64,000 nt of DNA from Mesorhizobium australicum WSM2073 (GTDB lineage Bacteria; Pseudomonadota; Alphaproteobacteria; Rhizobiales; Rhizobiaceae), in assembly GCF_000230995.2 (NCBI RefSeq), contig NC_019973.1, positions 1 to 64,000 on the forward strand, in the 5' to 3' direction. The position numbers and the translations under genes are program-made. This document shows positions 41,442 through 49,607 of this stretch, one piece after another (position 1 is the first letter of the stretch; every line of letters starts with the position of its first letter). The notes under the pieces were generated by a model. The model was not told the origin of the DNA. It made no database searches and saw only the letters and a list, made by a program, of their open reading frames with translations.

Positions 41442-41927
41442 TTAGTCCGCCTCGTCCGCCGGTGCGGCGTTGAGCTGGCCGTACTTTTCCTCACCGATCG
41501 AGGCCAGCAGGTCGAGCTGCGTCTCGAGGAAGTCGATATGGCTTTCCTCGTCGGCGAGCAGTTCCTCGAACAGTTTCATCGTCACGTAGTCGCCCGCTTC
41601 CTCGCAGATTTCGCGCGAGCGCTTATAGGCAGTGCGCGCGTCATATTCACCGGCCAAGTCGGATTCGAGCACTTCCTTGACGTTCTGGCCGATGCGCAGC
41701 GGCGCCACGGACTGCAGGTTGGGATGGCCTTCAAGGAAGATGATGCGGGCGACGAGCTTGTCGGCGTGGTGCATCTCCTCGATCGATTCCGCCCGCTCCT
41801 TCTTGGCCAGCTTGGCGTATCCCCAATCCTCGAGCAGGCGGAAATGCACCCAATACTGGTTGACGGCGCCGAGCTCCAGAAAGAGAGCCTCGTTAAGCCG
41901 CTCGATGATCTGTGGTTCGCCTTTCAT
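41442..41927 (-). CDS. bfr: Bacterioferritin
   Basis: Bfr is the 24-subunit haem-containing iron store. The 161-residue protein has every ferroxidase ligand at the standard position: Glu18, Glu51, His54, Glu94, Glu127 and His130, and the haem ligand Met52. The length is near the usual 158. The 5' end overlaps the bfd gene by 35 bases, so the two are translated from the same message. It follows an imelysin and bfd in an operon headed by an Irr box. Confidence 0.96.
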   Translation of the reverse strand: MKGEPQIIERLNEALFLELGAVNQYWVHFRLLEDWGYAKLAKKERAESIEEMHHADKLVARIIFLEGHPNLQSVAPLRIGQNVKEVLESDLAGEYDARTAYKRSREICEEAGDYVTMKLFEELLADEESHIDFLETQLDLLASIGEEKYGQLNAAPADEAD

Positions 41928-42204
41928 GGGTCCTGCTCCCGTATTGGATGCGCAGGCCTCTGACGCGATCCAGATGTGAAACGATGTCCACGCCGCTTGC
42001 CTGCGAGCGGGCGTGGTAGTTCTCGGTGACCCGAATGATCGTTTCGACCACATTTGGGAAGCAGCCGCAACAGCGACCCCGTTTGTGCATGGCGTGATAG
42101 ACCTTTGCCGGCACGATGAGCTGCCAGGGATCCTGATCCAGCAGGCCGATGATCGTCTGCTCGATCTCCTTCTCGGTGATGATGTTGCAATGGCAGATCA
42201 GCAT
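41893..42204 (-). CDS. bfd: Bacterioferritin-associated ferredoxin with C-terminal extension
   Basis: Bfd passes electrons to bacterioferritin to release stored iron. The [2Fe-2S] ligands are visible as Cys4 and Cys6 (ICHCN) and Cys45 and Cys48 (CCGCFP, with an extra Cys46). At 103 residues it is longer than the E. coli protein of 64; the extra 35-40 residues are basic (ending in [11 protein letters not shown]) and the last codons overlap the start of bfr. It is directly upstream of bfr, confirming the partnership. Confidence 0.92.
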   Translation of the reverse strand: MLICHCNIITEKEIEQTIIGLLDQDPWQLIVPAKVYHAMHKRGRCCGCFPNVVETIIRVTENYHARSQASGVDIVSHLDRVRGLRIQYGSRTHERRTTDHRAA

Positions 42205-42252
42205 TTCGTCGCTCTGGCTGACGGCGCTCCGATGCGCCGTTTGGCTGGGGGC

Positions 42253-43542
42253 TTACTTGAACACCTTGTCGGGCGCGTCGAGACTGTCGGAGCCTTCGAA
42301 GGCGATGTTGTTCAGCTTCAAGGCGCCGACGGCGCGTTCGATCGACTTGGTCTGGTCGATCAATGCGTCGATTGCCGCCTGCACGGTGGCATTGCCCGCC
42401 GTATTGCCCTCGGCGATCTGCTGGTCGTAGGCCTCGCCGGCCAATGCCCGTGCCTTGATGGCTTCCATCTTGGCGACCGAAACATCGAGCTTGTCGGACA
42501 GTTCCTTGTCGATTGCCGGATCCGCTGCCTTGACCATGTCGTGCACCGAGGGACCCGAAACGACGGTACCATCCAGCCTTGTGTAGCTGGCGTGATAGGC
42601 GGCGCGAATGCCGACTGCATCATAGAGATGAGAATTGTAGGTGTTGTCGGAGAAGCAGTCATGCTCCTCTTCGGGATCGTGGAGCAGCAGGCCGAGCTTC
42701 ATGCGCTCGCCGGCCAGTTCGCCGTAGGAGAGCGAGCCCATCCCGGTGAAGATGATCGAGATCGCGGTGTTCGGCTCGCCATCGACGAGGTTCTTGCGCG
42801 CGGCGCCGTCTTCCTTCCAGTCGTTGACCATCTTCTGCAGGTCGGAGACCAGAAGGTCAGTTGCCGATTTCAGGTACTGTGCGCGGCGGTCGCAATTGCC
42901 GCCGGTGCAGTTCTTGAGGTCGTAGTCCGTATAGGGACGCTCGCCGGCGCCTGGACCGGTGCCATGCAGATCCTGGCCCCAGAGCAGGAACTCGATGGCG
43001 TGATAGCCGGTAGCGACGTTGGCCTCGATACCGCCGGCTTGCTGCAAGGTGCCGGAGAGGAATTCCGGCGAAAGCGTCGCGGCGTCGATCTTCTTGCCGT
43101 TGATCTCGATCTCCTTGTTGGCGATCACATTGGCGGTGTAGAGCGAATTCGCGTCCGATTCCGTGCCGTAGCTCTTGGCGACATAGTCGATCAGGCCTTC
43201 GTCCAGCGGCCAGGAATTCACCTCGCCCTCCCAGTCGTCGACGACCTTGTTGCCGAAGCGATAGACCTCGGTCTGCTGGTAGGGGACGCGGGCCGCCTTC
43301 CAGGCGTCGCGGGCGGCATTGAGCGTCTCCGCCGACGGGTTGGCCAGCAGCGCGTCGACCGCCTTGTCCAGCGTCCGCGCCGTGGTTAGCGAATCCTCGT
43401 ACTTGGCAAGCGCGATGTCGGAATAGGTCTTGATCACCGCCTTCGCATCGGTTTGCGCCTTTGCAGGCAGCACGAACACCGCCGCCGTCAGCAGCGCCGT
43501 GGCGCCGATCGCCACAAGCCTGCTGCCATATCGTGCCGTCAT
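42253..43542 (-). CDS. Imelysin-family (M75) protein, iron-regulated
   Basis: A 429-residue exported protein (signal peptide ending about residue 29, AKA). The family motif GxHxxE is intact as GYHAIE (179-184), with other imelysin landmarks such as WEGEVNSWPLDEGLIDY (102-120) and a late HDPEEEHDCFSDNT segment. The canonical imelysin fold is associated with envelope iron acquisition. It is the first gene of the bfd-bfr-DUF1111 operon; GGAGAG precedes the ATG at 43542. A perfect Irr box lies about 250 bases upstream, overlapping the predicted promoter. Confidence 0.92.
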   Translation of the reverse strand: MTARYGSRLVAIGATALLTAAVFVLPAKAQTDAKAVIKTYSDIALAKYEDSLTTARTLDKAVDALLANPSAETLNAARDAWKAARVPYQQTEVYRFGNKVVDDWEGEVNSWPLDEGLIDYVAKSYGTESDANSLYTANVIANKEIEINGKKIDAATLSPEFLSGTLQQAGGIEANVATGYHAIEFLLWGQDLHGTGPGAGERPYTDYDLKNCTGGNCDRRAQYLKSATDLLVSDLQKMVNDWKEDGAARKNLVDGEPNTAISIIFTGMGSLSYGELAGERMKLGLLLHDPEEEHDCFSDNTYNSHLYDAVGIRAAYHASYTRLDGTVVSGPSVHDMVKAADPAIDKELSDKLDVSVAKMEAIKARALAGEAYDQQIAEGNTAGNATVQAAIDALIDQTKSIERAVGALKLNNIAFEGSDSLDAPDKVFK

Positions 43543-43793
43543 TATCGCTCTCCAGTTTCTCGGGAATTCCGCAAACGGCGCGCGCGGCAACCGGCACCAG
43601 GCCGTGTGCATGCCACCGGCCGCAAGATATGCCGCGCTGCCGCGCGGCTCAGGGAAGAAAGACACCAAAATGCCTCCAATCGAACGGGTTCAAGGCCCAG
43701 ACATCAAAGGGATGCGCCAATGCGCAAGCTTCCTTAAAACTTCGAGTTCGATGGAGTCAACGGAAATTGCTGAAAAACCTAATCGAAACAACA

Positions 43794-43812
43794 GTTTAGA
43801 ATTATTCTAAAC
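43794..43812. promoter_or_regulatory. Irr box (iron control element)
   Basis: GTTTAGAAT-T-ATTCTAAAC is a perfect 19-base palindrome. It matches the Irr-box / iron control element consensus of Rhizobiales (TTTAGAAnnnTTCTAAA). It overlaps the predicted -10 box and spacer of the imelysin promoter, which favours repression of that operon when Irr is active (low iron). It lies 163 bases before the divergent FAD reductase start, which it could also affect. Confidence 0.88.
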
Positions 43813-43824
43813 TACAACTGTCAA
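43796..43824 (-). promoter_or_regulatory. Predicted promoter of the imelysin-bfd-bfr operon
   Basis: On the minus strand, TTGACA (43824-43819) and TTCTAA (43801-43796) are 17 bases apart. The -35 box is perfect; the -10 box is weak and lies wholly inside the Irr box. Confidence 0.45.
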
Positions 43825-43974
43825 CTTTACGCGTTCCCCTGCACCGGCTTTGCGGCCGAACTGTACGATTGACAGTCGCCATCCCGGGTGCGACCCGCAG
43901 ACATTCTCTTGCGGCGGTGCCAGGCAATTGCCACTTGGCGAGGCGTCCTAGGATCGAATCGGGATCGGAATGCG

Positions 43975-45228
43975 ATGAAGAACGGCGTGGTCATTGTCGG
44001 TGCGGGTCATGCGGGCGTGCAGGCGGCCGCCAGTCTGCGCGAGGATGGCTATGATGGGCCGGTGATCCTGGTGGGCGACGAGAACGAACTGCCCTATCAC
44101 AAGCCGCCGCTGTCGAAGACTTTCATCAAGGATGCCACGGCCAAGCCGCAGCCCTTGCGCGGCGAAGCCTTCTACACCGGCAGCGCCATCGACTACCGGC
44201 CGGGCATCCGGATCGAGCGCATCGATACCGGCCGCGGCAGTCTCGACATCGCTGGCGGTGGCGCACTTGCCTTCGACCATCTGATCCTGGCGACCGGATC
44301 GCGCCCGCGTGCCTTGCCATTACCCGGCGCGGAGCTGTTCGGCGTGGTGTCGCTGCGCTCGCTGGCGGATGCCCGGCTGATCCGGGACTTGAGCGCGCAC
44401 AGCGAAGATGTCGTTATTCTCGGCGGCGGCTTCATCGGACTGGAAATCGCCGCGACGCTTCGGGCGGCGGGCCGCACCGTCACCGTTGTCGAGGCGGTCG
44501 ACCGGCTGCTTGGCCGCGCCGTGGCGCCGGTGGTGGCTAGCCATGTCCGGCAAAGGCTGGAAGCGACAGGCGTGCGCATCCTCACCGGCACCTCGATTGC
44601 AAGGCTCGAAGGCGAAGACGGCCATGTCACCGCCGCGATCACCACCTCAGGCGAAAGGCTGCCGGCGCGCATGGTCGTGGTGGGCATCGGTGCCGTGCCG
44701 AATGTCGAACTGGCGCAGGAAGCCGGCCTCACCATCGCCAACGGCATCCGCGTCGATCACCAGATGCGCAGCTCGGTACCGGATATCCTCGCCATCGGCG
44801 ACGCCGCCTCGTACCGGCACTGGTTCACCGGCGGCGACGTGCGGCTGGAATCGGTGCAAAACGCCACTGACCAGGCGCGGCTCGCCGCGCGCACCATATC
44901 AGGCCACGCCGACGCCTATTCGGCGGTGCCATGGTTCTGGTCCGACATTGGCGACATGAAATTGCAGATGGTCGGGCTGACATCAGGCGGCGACAGCCAT
45001 GTCGTGCTCGGTGACCTGCCCGACAACAAGTTCTCGATCTACCACTACGCGGGAGACCGGCTGCTCGGCATCGAATCCGTCAACCGCCCCGGCGACCACA
45101 TGCTTGGCCGCAAGATGCTCGGTGCCGGCTTCTCGCCGACACCGCAGACGGTGGCCACGGGTCCCGAAGGGCTGAAGGCGGCATTGGCACAATTTCACCA
45201 GGACGAGCCTGCCCGGGTTACGGGCTAA
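43975..45228 (+). CDS. FAD-dependent ferredoxin reductase (BphA4/rhodocoxin reductase type)
   Basis: A 417-residue flavoprotein of the NAD(P)H:ferredoxin reductase family seen in P450 and dioxygenase systems. The FAD motif GAGHAG is at 9-14, a second NAD(P)H-binding GGGFIG follows in mid-protein, and the C-terminal FAD-contact GDAA (IGDAASYRH) is present. No dioxygenase, P450 or classic ferredoxin gene lies nearby; the only [2Fe-2S] protein in the neighbourhood is Bfd, encoded divergently across the shared Irr box. ATG at 43975 is preferred over an earlier start without similarity. Confidence 0.88.
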   Translation: MKNGVVIVGAGHAGVQAAASLREDGYDGPVILVGDENELPYHKPPLSKTFIKDATAKPQPLRGEAFYTGSAIDYRPGIRIERIDTGRGSLDIAGGGALAFDHLILATGSRPRALPLPGAELFGVVSLRSLADARLIRDLSAHSEDVVILGGGFIGLEIAATLRAAGRTVTVVEAVDRLLGRAVAPVVASHVRQRLEATGVRILTGTSIARLEGEDGHVTAAITTSGERLPARMVVVGIGAVPNVELAQEAGLTIANGIRVDHQMRSSVPDILAIGDAASYRHWFTGGDVRLESVQNATDQARLAARTISGHADAYSAVPWFWSDIGDMKLQMVGLTSGGDSHVVLGDLPDNKFSIYHYAGDRLLGIESVNRPGDHMLGRKMLGAGFSPTPQTVATGPEGLKAALAQFHQDEPARVTG

Positions 45229-45242
45229 AGCAGGCCGGGATC

Positions 45243-45280
45243 TTGCCAAAAAAATCAATGAGCTTATCATAAATTGATAA
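45243..45280 (+). promoter_or_regulatory. Predicted parDE promoter and operator
   Basis: TTGCCA (45243-45248) and TATCAT (45265-45270) are 16 bases apart. A dyad TTATCA-TAAAT-TGATAA (45264-45280) overlaps the -10 box, in the place expected for autorepression by a ParD dimer. Confidence 0.5.
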
Positions 45281-45307
45281 TCTCGGATAAAAGGGAAGGC
45301 CGTCCCC

Positions 45308-45565
45308 ATGCCCGCGAGCTACAGCATCGGACCTCGCTACGAAACGTTCGTGCGCGAACTGGTTGAAAGCGGCCGCTATGCCAGCGCCAGCGAAGTTGTG
45401 CGTGATAGCCTGCGCCTCTTGGAGGAACGCGAGGAGCAGCGACAAACGAAACTTGCGGCACGGCGTGAGGACATCCGCAAGGGTGTAGAAAGCGGACCGG
45501 GCATTCAGGCCAACAGCGTTTTTGACCGGCTGGAGAAAAAATACAGCGGTGGAACCCACAAGTAA
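45308..45565 (+). CDS. parD: ParD-family antitoxin
   Basis: An 85-residue type II antitoxin. The N-terminal ribbon-helix-helix (about 1-45, with SIGPRYETFVRELVESGRYASASEVVRDSLRLLEERE read as the CopG/ParD fold) binds DNA, and the C-terminal tail wraps the toxin. The stop codon overlaps the toxin start (TAATG). An operator-like dyad lies just upstream. The partner toxin gene carries an internal stop. Confidence 0.9.
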   Translation: MPASYSIGPRYETFVRELVESGRYASASEVVRDSLRLLEEREEQRQTKLAARREDIRKGVESGPGIQANSVFDRLEKKYSGGTHK

Positions 45566-45876
45566 TGGCCCTCAGTTTTGCGCCTGCCGCGGTGCAGGAC
45601 ATCGAGGAGATCGGCGATTACATCCATGCTGAAAATCCGCCCGCCGCTCACCGTTTTATAGCGGCGCTTCGCGGACGATGTGGCCGCATAGAGAATGCGC
45701 CACGCGGAGGCGCACCTCGTTCCTAGCTTTGGCCTGGTCTGCGGTCCGTCGCGTTCCAAAAATGTATAATTTTCTACACCGCCCAGGGCAGCGACGTGCG
45801 CGTCGAGCGCATTTTGCATGGCGCGCGCGATATTGAGGGCATCTTCGAGGAAGAAAAGATGCCCAAAGACATGTGA
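45565..45876 (+). pseudogene. parE: ParE-family toxin gene with in-frame amber stop
   Basis: Starting at the ATG that overlaps the parD stop, the frame encodes a RelE/ParE-like protein: MALSFAPAAVQDIEEIGDYI, then HRFIAAL and ENAPRGGAPR. A TAG at 45724-45726 (codon 54) interrupts it. The same frame then continues without a break to a TGA at 45874, encoding PGLRSVAFQKCIIFYTA and VERILHGARDIEGIFEE, the conserved second half of ParE. The stop falls where the family usually has Glu (R-x-E-L), so a single GAG to TAG change explains it. The 53-residue product would lack the catalytic core. Confidence 0.85.
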
Positions 45877-45899
45877 ATCGGAACGCTCGTCCTTGTCGT

Positions 45900-47177
45900 T
45901 CAGGCGGCGCAGACTTCGCGGATCGAGCTTTCCAGAATGTCGAGCGCTTCGTTCATGACCTCGTCCTGGATGGTGATCGGCGCCAGGAAGCGGATGACGT
46001 TGCCGTAGACGCCGCAGGTCAACAGGATCAGGCCCTTGTCGAGCGCCTTCAGGCGGATCGCGTTGGCGATCTCGGCCGACGGCAGGCCCTTCTTGACGTC
46101 GTTGAACTCAACCGCGTTCATGAAGCCCAGACCCCTGATGTCGACGATCTCGGGCACGTCGTCACGGATCGACTGCAGACGCTGCTTCAGCCGCGCACCC
46201 AGCGTGTTGGCGCGGTCGCAGAGCTTTTCGTCCTCGATGACATCCAGGACGGCGTGTGCCGCGGCGACGCCGATCGGGCTGCCGCCATAGGTGCCGCCGA
46301 GCCCGCCGGGGCTGGGCGCATCCATGATCTCGGCGCGGCCGGTGACCGCCGCAAGCGGGAAGCCGCCGGCCAGGCTCTTGGCCATCGTGGTGATGTCGGC
46401 CGCCACCTCGTGATGGTCCATGGCGAACATCCTGCCGGTGCGGGCAAAGCCGGTCTGCACTTCGTCCGCGATGAGCAGCATGCCGTGCTGGTCGCACAGC
46501 TTGCGCAGCGCCGTCAGGAGTTCACGCGGCGCGTCGTAGAAGCCGCCCTCGCCCTGAACCGGCTCGATGATGATCGCGGCGACGCGGGCCGGATCGACAT
46601 CCGCCTTGAACAACTTGTCGAGTGCCGCCAGCGAATCGGCGACCGAGACGCCATGCAGTTGCACGGGGAACGGCACGTGGTAGACGTCGCCCGGCATGGC
46701 GCCGAAGCCAACCTTGTAGGGCACGACCTTGCCGGTCAGCGCCATGCCCATGAAGGTGCGGCCGTGGAAGCCGCCGCCGAAGGCGATGACGGCCTGGCGG
46801 CCGGTGGCGTTGCGAGCGATCTTGATGGCATTCTCCACCGCCTCGGCGCCGGTGGTGACGAAGATCGTCTTCTTCTCGAACTTGCCGGGCAGCATGGCGT
46901 TCAGCCGTTCGGCCAGCCGCACATAGCTCTCGTAAGGCACGACCTGGTGGCAGGTGTGGGTGAAGCGGTCGAGTTGCGCCTTGACCGCCTCGATCACCCT
47001 GGGATGGCGATGGCCGGTGTTGACGACGGCGATGCCCGAGGAGAAGTCGATATAGCGGCGGCCCTCGACATCCCAGATCTCCGAATTCTCGGCCCGATCG
47101 GCATAGATTTGCGTGGTCATGCCGACGCCGCGCGAGATCGACTGGTTCTTGCGTTCGGAAATGGCGGAGTTCTTCAT
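45900..47177 (-). CDS. gabT: 4-aminobutyrate aminotransferase (GabT-like)
   Basis: A PLP-dependent class III aminotransferase that converts 4-aminobutyrate and 2-oxoglutarate to succinate semialdehyde and glutamate. The 425-residue protein has the substrate loop NTGHRHP, the PLP phosphate motif VTTGAEAVENAIKIAR, the cofactor Asp in LLIADEVQTGFARTG and the Schiff-base Lys267 in MAKSLAGGFPL. ATG at 47177 has GAGGG upstream; other starts up to 47189 are possible. No gabD is adjacent. Related enzymes act on 5-aminovalerate, so the substrate is probable rather than proven. Confidence 0.88.
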   Translation of the reverse strand: MKNSAISERKNQSISRGVGMTTQIYADRAENSEIWDVEGRRYIDFSSGIAVVNTGHRHPRVIEAVKAQLDRFTHTCHQVVPYESYVRLAERLNAMLPGKFEKKTIFVTTGAEAVENAIKIARNATGRQAVIAFGGGFHGRTFMGMALTGKVVPYKVGFGAMPGDVYHVPFPVQLHGVSVADSLAALDKLFKADVDPARVAAIIIEPVQGEGGFYDAPRELLTALRKLCDQHGMLLIADEVQTGFARTGRMFAMDHHEVAADITTMAKSLAGGFPLAAVTGRAEIMDAPSPGGLGGTYGGSPIGVAAAHAVLDVIEDEKLCDRANTLGARLKQRLQSIRDDVPEIVDIRGLGFMNAVEFNDVKKGLPSAEIANAIRLKALDKGLILLTCGVYGNVIRFLAPITIQDEVMNEALDILESSIREVCAA

Positions 47178-47403
47178 CATATCCCTCACCGGGCCGGCGC
47201 CCGTTCTGTTTGATGCCGTTGAGTTCCCTTCTGGCCTTATTTCAGGTTTTCCTCAAGCCGGCACCATCGCAGGGTCGATTGGGCCTGACTTAACCAGTCC
47301 GGCGATACGTCTACGAGACCGGTTTCCTTTTTTCCGGGATCGACTATCCTCCTGACTATCCGCGAGGGACCGCGATCAGCGACCGGCGCGGCCGAGGGGA
47401 GCC

Positions 47404-48540
47404 ATGAGCAGGAACGTGACATCGTCCGTCTCGCCGCCATCCGCCAAAACTCCCAGCCTTTTGTCTTTTCCAGCCGCTTCAATTCTCGCCTGCACGGCCC
47501 TGGCGCTGCTCGCCGGTTGCCAAAAGCAGGCGGCGGCGGACAAGAAGCTGCCGGTCATGGTGCGCACCGAAACGGTGGCGATGGCCGACTATGCGCCGAG
47601 AACCTCGCTGACCGGGGTGATCGCGGCGCGCACGCTGAACAATCTTTCGTTCCGGGTTGGCGGACGCGTCGCCGAGCGGCTTGTCGATGTCGGCCAGCAT
47701 GTCGATCAGGGGACAGTGCTTGCCCGCATCGATCCGCAGGAGCAGGAATCCGATCTGCGATCGGCGCAGGCCGATCTCGATGCCGCGCAGGCGCAACTGA
47801 CCCAGGCCGCGGCCACTTTCGAGCGGCAAAAGACGCTGCTTGCCCAGGGCTTCACCACCAGGCGCGATTATGACGCGGCCGACCAGGCACTGAAGGTGGC
47901 GCAAGGCAGCGTCGATGCCGCGCAGAGCGCACTCGCCAATGCCCGGCAGAACCTGTCTTTCACCGAACTCAAGGCCGGTGCCGCCGGCGTGATCACCGCC
48001 CGCCAGGTCGAAGCCGGCCAGGTGGTGCAGGCGGCGCAGACCGTCTTCACCGTTGCCGAGGACGGCGACCGCGACGCCGTGTTCAACGTGCAGGAGACGC
48101 TGGTCGCCAGGACGCCGGCCTCGCCGGCGGTGACGATCACGCTGTTATCCGATCCGCAGGTCAGAGCAACGGGCAAGGTGCGCGAGATCTCACCGGCGGT
48201 CGACCCGGCTTCGGGCTCGATAAGGGTCAAGGTAGCCATTCCCGAGACGCCCGCCGGCATGCCGCTTGGGGCGGCCGTCATCGGCTCGGTCGGCGCCAAG
48301 CCGGCGAAGGCGATCCTGTTGCCCTGGCAGGCCCTGACATCCAGCTCCGGCAAGCCGGCGGTCTGGATCGTCGATCCCGGGACCAAGGCAGTCGCGACGA
48401 CGCCGGTCGAGGTGCTGGCGTTCGATTCGGGTACCGTCGTCATTGCCAAGGGACTGAGCGAGGGCCAGAGCGTCGTTACGTCAGGCGGGCAATTGCTCAA
48501 CCCCGGCCAGACAGTCGAAATATCGGGAGCGGCGCAATGA
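47404..48540 (+). CDS. RND efflux adaptor lipoprotein 1
   Basis: A 378-residue periplasmic adaptor (membrane fusion protein) with a lipobox LLAGC (Cys39). The split biotinyl-lipoyl domain (NLSFRVGGRVAERLVDVGQHVDQG and the matching LKAGAAGVITARQVEAGQVV) flanks a helical hairpin of about 90 residues, followed by beta-barrel and membrane-proximal domains. It overlaps the next adaptor gene by four bases (ATGA). Two adaptors with one RND pump is the TriABC pattern. Confidence 0.9.
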   Translation: MSRNVTSSVSPPSAKTPSLLSFPAASILACTALALLAGCQKQAAADKKLPVMVRTETVAMADYAPRTSLTGVIAARTLNNLSFRVGGRVAERLVDVGQHVDQGTVLARIDPQEQESDLRSAQADLDAAQAQLTQAAATFERQKTLLAQGFTTRRDYDAADQALKVAQGSVDAAQSALANARQNLSFTELKAGAAGVITARQVEAGQVVQAAQTVFTVAEDGDRDAVFNVQETLVARTPASPAVTITLLSDPQVRATGKVREISPAVDPASGSIRVKVAIPETPAGMPLGAAVIGSVGAKPAKAILLPWQALTSSSGKPAVWIVDPGTKAVATTPVEVLAFDSGTVVIAKGLSEGQSVVTSGGQLLNPGQTVEISGAAQ

Positions 48541-49607
48541 AGCGGCTCCTGCTTGGCCTTGCCGCGCTTGGCACGCTCGCAGCCTGTTCGAAATCGGAGG
48601 AAAAACCGCCGGAGATCGTCCGGCCGGTGCTGTCGGTCGTGGTCGAGCCGCGCACCACCCAGATCTTCGGTTTCGCCGGCTCGGTCGAACCGCAGGTCAG
48701 TGCCGATCTTGCCTTCCGACTGCTCGGTCGCGTCGTCTCGCGCGACGTCAAGGTCGGCGACATCGTCAGCAAGGGCACGACGATCGCGGCACTCGACCCG
48801 ACCGCGCTGGAGCTGGCCGTCCAGGCGGCCAGGGCCGAACTCTCCAATGCGCAGGCGCAGTTCGCCAATGCCGCCGCCAGCGAGGAGCGCCAGCGCCAGT
48901 TGCTCACCTCGGCCAATACGTCGCAGTCCGTCTTCGATGCCGCGCAGCAGGCACGCAAGGCCGCGGAAGCCAGCGTCGAGCGGGCCAAGGCTTCGCTGGC
49001 CAAGTCCCAGGAGCAGCTCGGCTACGCCAGGCTGTTCTCGGATTTTGACGGCGTCGTCACCGCCGTCGGAGCGGAGGTCGGCCAAACCGTCTCGCCGGGC
49101 CAGACGGTCGTCACCGTGGCACGCTCGGACCCGCGTGAAGCGGTCGTCGATATTCCTGACCAGTTGACCGGCGATCTCTCGGCCGGCACGCCCTTCCAGG
49201 TCATCTTGCAGTCGCTGCCGACAATCCAGACAGAGGCCAAGCTGCGCGAGATCGCGCCCCAGTCCGAGGGCTCGACCCGCACCCGGCGCGTCAAGCTGAC
49301 GCTCAACAATCCGCCGCAAGCCTTCAGGCTCGGTTCGACGGTAACCGCGACCCGGATGACCAAGGTCGTACCAACGATCGAACTGCCCATCTCGGCGCTG
49401 CTCGAAAAAAACGGTTCTGAAAAAGTGTGGATCGTCGATCCAAAGACATCGAGCGTGAGCGCGCGCGATATCAAGGTCGCGTGGAAGTCTGGAGGCACCT
49501 TCACCGTGGCGGACGGGCTCGAGGCCGGCATGCGCGTCGTCACCGCCGGCGTTCACAGCCTCGTCGACGGCCAGAAGGTCAAAGTGCCCGAGGGAGGAGC
49601 CTCATGA
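48537..49607 (+). CDS. RND efflux adaptor lipoprotein 2
   Basis: A 356-residue adaptor with lipobox LAAC (Cys17). It has the same domain plan as adaptor 1: lipoyl halves (DLAFRLLGRVVSRDVKVGDIVSKG and SDFDGVVTAVGAEVGQTVSPG), a helical hairpin and beta-barrel. It differs enough in sequence to be a distinct partner rather than a recent duplicate. It overlaps the pump gene by four bases (ATGA), so all three genes are translated together. Confidence 0.9.
   Translation: MKRLLLGLAALGTLAACSKSEEKPPEIVRPVLSVVVEPRTTQIFGFAGSVEPQVSADLAFRLLGRVVSRDVKVGDIVSKGTTIAALDPTALELAVQAARAELSNAQAQFANAAASEERQRQLLTSANTSQSVFDAAQQARKAAEASVERAKASLAKSQEQLGYARLFSDFDGVVTAVGAEVGQTVSPGQTVVTVARSDPREAVVDIPDQLTGDLSAGTPFQVILQSLPTIQTEAKLREIAPQSEGSTRTRRVKLTLNNPPQAFRLGSTVTATRMTKVVPTIELPISALLEKNGSEKVWIVDPKTSSVSARDIKVAWKSGGTFTVADGLEAGMRVVTAGVHSLVDGQKVKVPEGGAS

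Larger units (their letters stand above)
43543..43974. other. Intergenic region between imelysin and FAD reductase genes
   Basis: This 432-base region separates two divergent genes. It holds the Irr box and a predicted promoter for the imelysin operon. The remaining leader on the minus strand (about 245 bases) shows no ORF with a convincing ribosome site. No second Irr box is visible nearer to the FAD reductase start. Confidence 0.7.

Noticed and set aside
45565..45726. A short functional 53-residue ParE
   Set aside because: The product would end before the conserved C-terminal strands, and the remaining ParE sequence follows in the same frame, so a nonsense mutation is a better reading.
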